From Oscillospiraceae bacterium (GTDB lineage: Bacteria; Bacillota; Clostridia; Oscillospirales; CAG-272): a stretch of DNA of 64,000 nt. Position numbers and translations under genes: made by a program. The notes beneath the pieces are model-generated. The model had not been told where the DNA came from and made no database searches. It saw only the letters and a program-made list of their open reading frames with translations. Numbering within the stretch: position 1 is the first letter of the stretch; every line of letters begins with the position of its first letter. Shown here one piece after another: positions 44,104 to 51,839 of this stretch. The DNA lies in assembly GCA_015063805.1 (NCBI GenBank), contig SVTK01000004.1, positions 1 through 64,000 on the forward strand, read 5' to 3'.

Positions 44104-45286
44104 TCGTGAAGTATTGTTGAAAGTGGACCACCTTTGCCAGTATTTCCGCCTGGGACGTAAGGATCTCAAAGCCGTTGACGACGTAAGCTTTGAGATCAAG
44201 AAGGGTGAAACCTTCGGTCTGGTAGGCGAGTCCGGCTGCGGAAAGACCACGACCGGCCGTTCCATCATCAAGCTGTACAACATTACCTCCGGCAACGTGT
44301 ACTTCAAGGGACAGAGAATTGGTGCGGGCACGCGCTCTTACAAGGACGCGATCAGCCAGGCCAAGAAGGATCTGAAAGAAAAGAAGATCACGAAGCAGGA
44401 GTATGATGCTATCGTCAACAAAAACCGGGCACTCATCAAGGATGCAAAGAGTGACAGTAAGGAAGTTGACCGGCAGTATGTCGAGTCGCTTCTCCTTGCA
44501 CTGAAGACGGAGTATGCGGATAAGTTCCGTGCAGCGAGAGGCAATGACAAGCAGCTCAAGGCCCTGAGAAAAGAATACAACAACCGCTGCCGCGTGGCAA
44601 AGAAGAGCAGACTCATCACCCAGATTCAGATGATCTTCCAGGATCCTATTGCGTCTCTTGACCCCCGTATGACCGTGCGTGACATTATCGCTGAGGGTCT
44701 TGTGATCAACGGCATCACCGATCAGGACTATATCAACGAGAAGGTCTACGAAATCCTTGAGACGGTCGGTCTTGTGCGCGAGCACGCGGACCGTTACCCC
44801 CACGAGTTCTCCGGCGGCCAGCGTCAGCGTATCGGTATCGCACGAGCGGTTGTCATGCAGCCCGAGATGATCATTGCCGACGAGCCCATCTCGGCGCTTG
44901 ACGTATCGATTCAGGCGCAGGTCATCAACCTGCTCAACGACCTCAGAGAGCGCCTGGGACTTACCATTATGTTCATCGCCCACGATCTGTCGGTGGTGAA
45001 ATATTTCTCCGACCGAATCGGCGTTATGTACTTCGGTAAGATGGTGGAGCTTGCCGACTCGGACGAGCTCTTCAAGAATCCCCTGCATCCTTATACCAAA
45101 TCCCTTCTTTCGGCGATTCCGCTGCCCGATCCCGTATACGAGAAGCAGCGCACGAGAATTCACTACAACCCCATTGCAGAGCACGATTATTCGGTAGATA
45201 CCCCCTCCTTCCGCGAGATTACCCCCGGACATTTCGTGCACTGCAACAATGCCGAAGAGGAAAAGTACAAGCAGCAGGTCAAGTAA
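44093..45286 (+). CDS. OppF-type ABC ATPase with a 90-residue insertion
   Basis: A 397-residue ATPase, where about 310-330 is usual. Walker A GESGCGKTT lies near residue 45. A basic helical insert at about residues 85-173 lies between the YFKGQRI strand and the Q-loop MIFQDPIASLDPRMTV (about residue 178). The signature FSGGQRQRIGIARA, Walker B IIADEPISALD and H-loop IAHDLSVV are normal. With the OppD-type protein it should form the heterodimeric ATPase. Both carry helical inserts on the cytoplasmic side, though at different positions. AGGAGG lies inside the end of the upstream gene. Confidence 0.92.
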   Translation: MENNREVLLKVDHLCQYFRLGRKDLKAVDDVSFEIKKGETFGLVGESGCGKTTTGRSIIKLYNITSGNVYFKGQRIGAGTRSYKDAISQAKKDLKEKKITKQEYDAIVNKNRALIKDAKSDSKEVDRQYVESLLLALKTEYADKFRAARGNDKQLKALRKEYNNRCRVAKKSRLITQIQMIFQDPIASLDPRMTVRDIIAEGLVINGITDQDYINEKVYEILETVGLVREHADRYPHEFSGGQRQRIGIARAVVMQPEMIIADEPISALDVSIQAQVINLLNDLRERLGLTIMFIAHDLSVVKYFSDRIGVMYFGKMVELADSDELFKNPLHPYTKSLLSAIPLPDPVYEKQRTRIHYNPIAEHDYSVDTPSFREITPGHFVHCNNAEEEKYKQQVK

Positions 45287-45298
45287 CCGGATGGATGG

Positions 45299-45727
45299 AT
45301 GAAAACAGTGAAACAGGAAACAAAAGCAACGTTAATCAAATATGCGGTCTGTTTTGGCATTGAAGCGCTGATCGCCTTCCTTGTGATTTGGTCAAAGGGC
45401 TTTTTCACGCAAAGCGCGGCGGTAAATGTTCAGATCTTATCCGACGCTTTCTTCGTTTCAGGCGTATTGATGACGCTTTTTGCCGGCTTGCTGTACGTCA
45501 GCAGCGAAGGGGCGCTCATCGGCATTAGATTTGTTCTCAGAAACGTGGTGCTCGCCTTTATCCCTATGGGCAGAGCAAGGCACGAGCGATACGCCGACTA
45601 CCGCGAGCGCAAGCTCAGCGAAGCCAAAAAGCAAAATGACAAATGCATCCTTTTCACGGGACTTTTCTTCCTCGCCATTGGAATCATCTTCACCGTTATC
45701 TGGTACGTGAAGTTTTACCACACATGA
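45299..45727 (+). CDS. Small membrane protein, possibly DUF3899-like
   Basis: A 142-residue protein with three hydrophobic helices, at about residues 12-32, 45-70 and 115-138. A basic cytoplasmic loop, RARHERYADYRERKLSEAKKQ, lies between the second and third. It resembles DUF3899 proteins, which have no known role. That match is tentative. It follows the OppF gene by 12 bases with only a weak GGATGG ribosome site and ends the operon before a strong terminator, so it may be an accessory part of the transporter. Confidence 0.7.
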   Translation: MKTVKQETKATLIKYAVCFGIEALIAFLVIWSKGFFTQSAAVNVQILSDAFFVSGVLMTLFAGLLYVSSEGALIGIRFVLRNVVLAFIPMGRARHERYADYRERKLSEAKKQNDKCILFTGLFFLAIGIIFTVIWYVKFYHT

Positions 45728-45732
45728 GATCT

Positions 45733-45765
45733 TCCCCGCGCATACTTTGCGCGGGGATTTCTTTT
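45733..45765 (+). terminator. Terminator of the opp operon
   Basis: CCCCGCGCA, a short loop and TGCGCGGGG, followed by ATTTCTTTTC. Confidence 0.9.
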
Positions 45766-45815
45766 CTCCTCTATCTTTCCGAGGATGGCAATCAGCACCT
45801 GCAGCAAACGGATAG

Positions 45816-45858
45816 AAAAAGAACCGCGGAATTCCAATCGGAACTCCGCGGTTCTTTT
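45816..45858 (-). terminator. Terminator after nth
   Basis: AAAAGAACCGCGGA pairs with TCCGCGGTTCTTTT, with an inner TTCC/GGAA extension. T-runs lie on both sides, so it can act in either direction. Confidence 0.9.
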
Positions 45859-45868
45859 CATGGATCGT

Positions 45869-46519
45869 TCAGCTGATGTCCTTCGCGCAGTGCGCACACA
45901 TCTCCCGAAGCTCACACTGCTCGCACTGCGGGGAACGGGCCGTGCACACGTCCCGGCCAAACTGCACGATGCGGTGGCAGAAGTCGGACTGCTTCTCGGG
46001 AGGCAGGATCTTCGCCATGGTCTTCTCCACCTTCACGGGATCCTTGAGGGTCTCGGGGTAAAAGCCCAGCCGGCCGCAGATGCGGATGCAATGGGTGTCG
46101 GCCACCACCGCGGGCAGGCCGTACACGTCCCCCCGCAGGAGGTTGGCGATCTTCCGTCCCACCCCGGGCAGGCGAAGCAGGTCATCCATCTCCCGGGGAA
46201 GCTCGCCCCCGAACTCGTCACGGAGCATCACCGAGGCATCCTTGATGTTCTTCGCCTTTCCCCGGAACAGGCCGCAGGACTTGATCAACGCCTCGATCTC
46301 CTCCACCGGTGCGTCGGCCATGGCCTCGCAGGTGGGGAACCGGGCAAACAGATCCTCGCAGACCACATTCACCCGGGCATCGGTGCACTGAGCCGACAGG
46401 CGGCCCATCACCAGCAACCGCCAGGGGTCGCCCTCCCAGTGCAGGGCGCAGGCGGCATCGGGGTATCTCGCCTCGAGGGAGGCGATCACCCCATGGGCAA
46501 GCTTGATTTTCTCTTGCAT
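45869..46519 (-). CDS. nth: Endonuclease III
   Basis: A DNA glycosylase/AP-lyase for oxidised pyrimidines. The 216-residue protein has the helix-hairpin-helix LPGVGRKIANLL with the catalytic Lys, the catalytic Asp in VVADTH, and a C-terminal [4Fe-4S] motif C-x6-C-x2-C-x5-C (CTARSPQC, EQC, ELREMC). Two close ATGs exist. The inner one at 46519 has AAGGAA eight bases before it, while the outer one, 15 bases upstream, overlaps that ribosome site. A family B repeat separates it from the PBP2 gene, so it may be transcribed separately. Confidence 0.92.
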   Translation of the reverse strand: MQEKIKLAHGVIASLEARYPDAACALHWEGDPWRLLVMGRLSAQCTDARVNVVCEDLFARFPTCEAMADAPVEEIEALIKSCGLFRGKAKNIKDASVMLRDEFGGELPREMDDLLRLPGVGRKIANLLRGDVYGLPAVVADTHCIRICGRLGFYPETLKDPVKVEKTMAKILPPEKQSDFCHRIVQFGRDVCTARSPQCEQCELREMCAHCAKDIS

Positions 46520-46586
46520 GGTATTTTCCTTCATGATTGACTCGTTTCACTCAACGTATTTAATGTTTTCACCCAAATCGGCCTCA

Positions 46587-46645
46587 CCAAAGCCTCCCTC
46601 CCGGAGGGAGGTGGATTGCGCGAAGCGCAAGATGGAGGGAGCCTT
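46587..46645. repeat. Family B repeat between PBP2 and nth
   Basis: CCAAAGCCTCCCTCCCGG and a complementary GGAGGGAGG form a first stem, TTGCGC-GAA-GCGCAA forms a second stem, and a GGAGGGAGCC block follows. The same order occurs at 55283-55340 with compensating changes in the second stem. Confidence 0.8.
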
Positions 46646-46658
46646 CATTATACTCCGT

Positions 46659-48746
46659 TTAAGCCGCAGGCTCGGCAGCGGGAGCATAATCCCCCAGCTT
46701 GAAGTAATAGTCAAATACATCCCGCACCGCCATACCCGCATCGGTACCGTTCGCGCCCTGCTCGATGATGCAGGATACGGAGATCTCGGGAGCGTTCCAG
46801 GGTGCGAAAGCGGTGAAGACCGCATTATCACTCTTGTTTTTGCTTACCTGCGCAGTACCGGTCTTGCCCCCCACCTCAATGGGATAGTCTCGAAAAAGGC
46901 GGGCAGCTGACCCATCGTCCTCGGTAACCGACTTCAGCGCAGTCATGATGGTGTTGTAGTTGACAGTGCTCAAAGGCGCCCGGCTGACCGCCTGGGGCTG
47001 GTAGGCGTAGATGATCTCGTTGTCATAGAAGCTTCGCACCGAATGCAGCAAATGCGCCGCATAGCGGGTACCACCGTTGGCAATGGTAGAGAGGTAAACT
47101 GACAACTGCATGGGGGTGACCAGGTTATCCGACTGACCAATGGCAGCCTGCAGGGTATCACCACCGAACCAGGGGTCAAGGCCGTGATCGTCCCGGTAAT
47201 CGGGGCCGGCCAGAACGCCCGTCTCCTCGGGCAGCTCAATCCCGGTGGACTGCCCCAAGCCGTAACTGCTCATGTAGTCGTTCATGGTTTCAATGGTCAG
47301 CAGCCGTCCCACCTCATAGAAGAAGTAGTTGCAGGACACCTGCAGGGCCTTGACCACATTGATGCTGCCGTGGGATGCCCCGTAGCGGAGGTAATACCAA
47401 CAGCGGGGGGTATAGCTGGGGGCGTAGTAGTCGTAGATACCCTTGGTCTGAATATAGGTGGTGGGGGTAATGATCCCCTCGGTCAGCGCTGCAGCGGCCA
47501 CGCCGATCTTGAAGGTGGAGCCGGGGGCATACCGTCCCTCCAGGGCGCGGTTCACAAAGGGGCTGTCGGGATTTTTGCTCAGCTCGGCATAATCCTGATT
47601 GAAGGTGGTCAGATCATAGGTTGGATAAGAAGCGATAGCATAAACCTCGCCGGTATTGACATTAACAGCGGAGAGTGCACCCTTGGAGGCATCCTCACCG
47701 TCCTGCGTGCCGGGGGTAGCGGCGGCTTTTTCGTTGATGTAGAGGATATTTTCCTTCAGGGCATCCTCGGCCACCATCTGCATCTCGATATCCAGGGTCA
47801 GCCACACGCTCTTCCCCGTCACCGGTTCCTTCGACACATAGCAGTCGATCATATTGCCCTCTTCGTCTTCGACAATAGTCAGCTCGCCGTCCTGTCCGCG
47901 GAGGTATTCTTCAAAGGCAAATTCCACCCCCGACTTTCCCACCACGGCATTCATGGGGTAGCCCAGGGCGTTGTAGTAATCCCATTCCTCGGCGAAAATG
48001 CGGTCGGTGCGCCCAAGGATGTGGGAGGCATAGCCGGGATAGTGGTAATGACGGGTCACCCGCTCGTAGAAATCGGGCCCCTCCAGCCGGTGCTCCTCGG
48101 CATAGGTGATGAGGGCCAGGGAAACATTCTCCGCCAGGGGGAACGGATCGGCCGAGGTAAGGCGATGTACCTCCATGGCATAGCGCAGGGAGAGCAGCAG
48201 CGCGGTGGTGTCCCTGTCATAGCGGGGCTCCCCTTCTTCATTCAGCAGGCTGAATTTCTTGAACAGCTTCGCAATCAGGCTGTCCATGGAAATATCCGCC
48301 TTCCATGCATTGTCGGCCAGGAAACGCTGATATTTTGCGGCGTTGGCCTCGGTGGCGGCGGGGTCCAGGGTCAGGTCGGGGTATTCCCCCTCCACCCGCA
48401 ACAGTTCAGGCAGGGGGAGGGCTTCGGTATGGGTGGCCTCCATGGCCTCCAGCGCGGCCAGAAGCATGGCATTGGTCCCGTCTCCTCCGGGCAGAGCGTT
48501 ATAGTCAATGACAAAATCGTAGGTGATCACATTGGTCACCAGGGGTTTACCGTTGCGGTCGTAAATCTCTCCACGGTGGGCCTGGATCTTGGCGGTCCGG
48601 CTGTAGGTCTTCTCCACCACCACGGCGTAATCGTCCCGGGAGGTAATCTGCAGGTTCACCAGCCGCCCCACGAACACAATGCAGCAGAGGAGCATCAGCA
48701 TGGCCAGCAGAACATACCGCCAGGTAAAGTTGTGTTTGGATTTCAT
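46659..48746 (-). CDS. mrdA: Penicillin-binding protein 2 (elongation transpeptidase)
   Basis: A class B PBP that cross-links peptidoglycan for rod elongation. The 695-residue protein has an N-terminal membrane anchor at about residues 10-32, then the PBP dimerisation domain (RGEIYDRNGKPL). The transpeptidase motifs are YAPGSTFK (active Ser), SCN and GGKTGTAQV. It is the last gene of the leftward mreBCD operon, 34 bases after mreD, the classical arrangement for rod-shape genes. The length is typical for clostridial PBP2. Confidence 0.95.
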   Translation of the reverse strand: MKSKHNFTWRYVLLAMLMLLCCIVFVGRLVNLQITSRDDYAVVVEKTYSRTAKIQAHRGEIYDRNGKPLVTNVITYDFVIDYNALPGGDGTNAMLLAALEAMEATHTEALPLPELLRVEGEYPDLTLDPAATEANAAKYQRFLADNAWKADISMDSLIAKLFKKFSLLNEEGEPRYDRDTTALLLSLRYAMEVHRLTSADPFPLAENVSLALITYAEEHRLEGPDFYERVTRHYHYPGYASHILGRTDRIFAEEWDYYNALGYPMNAVVGKSGVEFAFEEYLRGQDGELTIVEDEEGNMIDCYVSKEPVTGKSVWLTLDIEMQMVAEDALKENILYINEKAAATPGTQDGEDASKGALSAVNVNTGEVYAIASYPTYDLTTFNQDYAELSKNPDSPFVNRALEGRYAPGSTFKIGVAAAALTEGIITPTTYIQTKGIYDYYAPSYTPRCWYYLRYGASHGSINVVKALQVSCNYFFYEVGRLLTIETMNDYMSSYGLGQSTGIELPEETGVLAGPDYRDDHGLDPWFGGDTLQAAIGQSDNLVTPMQLSVYLSTIANGGTRYAAHLLHSVRSFYDNEIIYAYQPQAVSRAPLSTVNYNTIMTALKSVTEDDGSAARLFRDYPIEVGGKTGTAQVSKNKSDNAVFTAFAPWNAPEISVSCIIEQGANGTDAGMAVRDVFDYYFKLGDYAPAAEPAA

Positions 48747-48780
48747 TCGTTCACACCTTTTTGGAAAATGGAAAGCCGCC

Positions 48781-49311
48781 TTACTCGGGCAGCTTCAGTC
48801 GTCGGTTAAAGAACAGTGCAACGCGGCGGAAGGGGAGATAGAGCAAAGGTGCGCAAACCACGGTAGCCGCGAACTCAGGCGCAATCAGCTGGGGAAACAC
48901 ATCCAGCAGACTGTAGGAAACATACGCGCTGTCCACGGCAAGAAGGGTGACTACCGACCGGGCCGCGGCACAGGCAAGAATATACACAACGAAGGAGGGG
49001 AAATTTGCACTGAGTCCCACCGTGGCCCAAATACCCACCAAATAGGCGCAGAGCATATAAAACAGGGGAAGCAGATTCAGCCCCGTCCCCCCCAGGGCAC
49101 CGATGATGATGCCGGCGGCGATTCCCGCCACCGCCCCCACCCGCTCGCTGTCAAAAATGGCGATGGCCAGCACCGCCGGGAGCATCAGGTCAGGCACCGC
49201 ACCGAAGGGGGTGATGCGGGCAAACACCGTGGTCTGCAGAAGCGCCGCAAGAAAAAGCATTCCGCCCCATACGAGGCTCTTGCGGAGTACGGTATGGAAT
49301 TGAGGTGACAT
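48781..49311 (-). CDS. mreD: Rod shape-determining protein MreD
   Basis: A 176-residue inner-membrane protein with about five helices, part of the MreBCD-RodA-PBP2 elongation complex. Sequence signatures are weak, as is usual for MreD, but the small FGAVPDLMLPAVLAIAIFDSERVGAVAG segment and the position between mreC and the PBP2 gene make the call safe. It starts 17 bases after the mreC stop. Confidence 0.9.
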   Translation of the reverse strand: MSPQFHTVLRKSLVWGGMLFLAALLQTTVFARITPFGAVPDLMLPAVLAIAIFDSERVGAVAGIAAGIIIGALGGTGLNLLPLFYMLCAYLVGIWATVGLSANFPSFVVYILACAAARSVVTLLAVDSAYVSYSLLDVFPQLIAPEFAATVVCAPLLYLPFRRVALFFNRRLKLPE

Positions 49312-49328
49312 CGCAGCCTCCGTTTTAC

Positions 49329-50168
49329 TTATTTGGTGTAGGTGTCAAAACCGGTGAGGATCATGACCCGGCGCAGCTCACCGATATCCACCGCAGGAGT
49401 GATCTCGGCGGTGAGGCCCCGGCTGTAGGGATCGGGAGTAACCGCTGTCACCTCGCCGATGAGCAGACCGGCGGGATAGATACTCCCCACCCCCGAGGTG
49501 AGGATGCGATCCCCTACCCGGATGTCGGCATCCGCCCCCAGGTACTCCATGACGCATTTTCCCTCCGAAGCCAGGGCAAAGCTTCCCGACACCAGACCGT
49601 TCTGGGCCGAGCGCTCCACATAAGCACCCAGAGCCGATGCCGTTTCCAACATCGTTTTAACCCGGCACCAGGTGGGACCAACCTCCACCACGGCCCCCAC
49701 AATCCCGGTATCCACCAGGACGGGCATATCCACCTCAATGCCATGGAGAGATCCCCGATTGAGGGTGAAGACGGTGAGATAACTCCCCGCCTCCCGGCCA
49801 ATGATGGTGGCCTCCTCAAACGCATAGTCCACATGGAGCCGCTTGAGGCCGAGATAGTCCCGCATCCATTCGTTTTCTTCTTCCAGCAGGCTGGCGTTGT
49901 AGAGCTGATCGTTGGCCGCTTCCAACCGGCGGCGGAGCTCCTCGTTCTCGGCGGTGAGCTCCTCCAGGGCGGTGAAATAGTCCCCGAAGCCAGCCACCGA
50001 ATCGGCAACAAAGGTGAAGGCGTGCTGGAATGGCGCGGCAATCATCCCCAGCGCCCCCCGCACATAGGAGGACAACCCCATGGCCGACAGCACCGAGGGT
50101 ACAATCACCAGAATCAGCGCAACGATTACGGTGACCACAAAAAATCTGCTTTTGAAAAATCTGCCCAT
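49329..50168 (-). CDS. mreC: Rod shape-determining protein MreC
   Basis: A 279-residue bitopic protein. It has one membrane helix at about residues 8-28, then a coiled coil at about 60-100 (ALEELTAENEELRRRLEAAND). The extracytoplasmic beta-barrel domain has the MreC segments NRGSLHGIEVDMPVLVDTGIVG, GDRILTSGVGSIYPAGLLIGEV and RRVMILTG. MreC links MreB filaments to the wall enzymes. GGAGG precedes the ATG, and mreB ends 46 bases upstream. Confidence 0.95.
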   Translation of the reverse strand: MGRFFKSRFFVVTVIVALILVIVPSVLSAMGLSSYVRGALGMIAAPFQHAFTFVADSVAGFGDYFTALEELTAENEELRRRLEAANDQLYNASLLEEENEWMRDYLGLKRLHVDYAFEEATIIGREAGSYLTVFTLNRGSLHGIEVDMPVLVDTGIVGAVVEVGPTWCRVKTMLETASALGAYVERSAQNGLVSGSFALASEGKCVMEYLGADADIRVGDRILTSGVGSIYPAGLLIGEVTAVTPDPYSRGLTAEITPAVDIGELRRVMILTGFDTYTK

Positions 50169-50214
50169 GGGGCCTCCTTTCGGTCAAGATCAGCCCTGGT
50201 TGGCTGTATGCGAC

Positions 50215-51231
50215 TCAGTTTTCGTACTCGAGATTATTGTCGGCTTTGTTGTCGCTCTCAATCATGCGGCCGAGGCCCATGGCCACGCAGTCCAGGGGAT
50301 TCTTGGCCAGGGTGACCCGAATGCCCGTCCGCTCGGCGATGAGATTGGGCAGGCCCCGCAGAAGGGAGCTCCCTCCCGTGAGCATAATGCCGTAGTCGTA
50401 GATATCCGCCGACAGCTCGGGGGGCGTATTCTCCAGGGTGGAGCAGATGCACTTGAGGATATGCTCGATCTGATCGTACATAGCCTCCCGCAGTTCCCCG
50501 GCCGAGATGGTCAGCACCGCCGGGAGTCCTGAGCGCACGCTGGTGCGCTGGGTAAGGCCCTGGATATTCATGGTCCCCTCATCGGTGGACCGATGCACCG
50601 AGCCGATCTGCTTTTTGAGCATCTCGGCCATACTCTCACTGATGGACAGGCCGTACTTGGCCTTGATGTACTGCACGATGGACTCATCCAGCTCATCCCC
50701 CGCAATGCGCAGGGAGGTGGAGCGAACAATGCCTCCCAGGCTCAGCACCGCCACCTCGGTGGTACCGCCGCCGATGTCCACCACCATACAGCCCCGGGCA
50801 CCCGAAACACGGAGGCCTGCCCCGATGGCGGCGGCGATGGGCTCGCTCACCATGGCTACCGCACGGGCACCTGCCTCGCGGGTAGCATCCTTAAATGCTC
50901 GGCGCTCAACCTCGGTGACCCCATAAGGCACGCACACCGCCACATAGGGGCGGCTGAACAGATTGCCCGCCGACACCCGCTTGAAGAAGTCCCGCAGCAT
51001 GGCAGCCGTCACCTCAAAGTCGGCGATTACGCCGTCCTGGATGGGGCGGTGGGCAACAATGGTACCGGGGGTCTTGCCCAGCATCAACTTGGCATCCCGT
51101 CCCACGGCGCGGACGCGGTCGGTCTGGCGTTCCACCGCCACCACCGAGGGTTCCCGCAGGACGATCCCCCTCCCCTTCATATACAGCAGGGTATTGGCTG
51201 TTCCCAGGTCAATTCCGATATATTTTGGCAT
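50215..51231 (-). CDS. mreB: Rod shape-determining protein MreB
   Basis: An actin-like ATPase that guides peripheral wall synthesis. The 338-residue protein has the phosphate-1 motif GIDLGTANTLLYMKGRGI, the GCMVVDIGGGTTEVAVLSLGGIV phosphate-2 segment and the adenosine motif MLTGGSSLLRGLPNLI. It lies between maf and mreC on the same strand. GAGAGGAA precedes the ATG. Confidence 0.96.
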   Translation of the reverse strand: MPKYIGIDLGTANTLLYMKGRGIVLREPSVVAVERQTDRVRAVGRDAKLMLGKTPGTIVAHRPIQDGVIADFEVTAAMLRDFFKRVSAGNLFSRPYVAVCVPYGVTEVERRAFKDATREAGARAVAMVSEPIAAAIGAGLRVSGARGCMVVDIGGGTTEVAVLSLGGIVRSTSLRIAGDELDESIVQYIKAKYGLSISESMAEMLKKQIGSVHRSTDEGTMNIQGLTQRTSVRSGLPAVLTISAGELREAMYDQIEHILKCICSTLENTPPELSADIYDYGIMLTGGSSLLRGLPNLIAERTGIRVTLAKNPLDCVAMGLGRMIESDNKADNNLEYEN

Positions 51232-51248
51232 AAATGCTCATTCCTCTC

Positions 51249-51812
51249 TTATGCAAATGCTTCCAGCATCACCGCAACCCGGTGCGCGGGAAGGCCCACG
51301 ACGTTGAAATAGTCCCCTTCGATCCCACGCACAAAGGCGGCGCCCCGCCCCTGAATGGCGTAGGCTCCCGCCTTGTCGGCAGGCTCGCCTGTGGCCAGGT
51401 AAGCGGCGATTTTTTCTTCGGTAAGGGGGGCAAAGTGCACCCGGGTCTCCTCGTGGGCAATCATAATCCGATCCCCCCGCCGCAGGGCCACCCCGGTGTA
51501 CACCGTGTGGGATCGTCCTGACAGACGGCGAAGCATCCCGGCGGCCTCGGCTTCGTCAGCCGGCTTGCCCAAAATCTGACCGTCAATGGCCACTACCGTA
51601 TCGGCGGCCAGAATGATGGCATCCGTCCCCACCAGGGGAAGCACAGCCTCGGCCTTGCGTCCCGCCAGCAGTTCCACCGCCTCGGCGGGGGAGATTCCCT
51701 CGGGCAAAGTTTCGTCGGCATCCGACACCACAATGCGGTGGGGAATCCCCAGCGTGGCCAAAATCTCTCTCCGTCTCGGGGAGGCGGAGGCAAGAATCAG
51801 TTCGTCTTTCAT
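51249..51812 (-). CDS. maf: Maf-type nucleoside triphosphate pyrophosphatase
   Basis: Maf hydrolyses non-canonical or regular nucleoside triphosphates and is linked to septum control. The 187-residue protein has the N-terminal ILASASPRRREIL signature, ADTVVAIDGQILGKPADEAEA and GAYAIQGRGAAFVRGIEGDYFNVVGLP, all diagnostic. It lies 17 bases before mreB and 27 bases after the U32 peptidase gene in the cell-shape operon, a common position for maf. Confidence 0.95.
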   Translation of the reverse strand: MKDELILASASPRRREILATLGIPHRIVVSDADETLPEGISPAEAVELLAGRKAEAVLPLVGTDAIILAADTVVAIDGQILGKPADEAEAAGMLRRLSGRSHTVYTGVALRRGDRIMIAHEETRVHFAPLTEEKIAAYLATGEPADKAGAYAIQGRGAAFVRGIEGDYFNVVGLPAHRVAVMLEAFA

Positions 51813-51839
51813 GGTTTATCCTTTGATTTTGATAATTGA

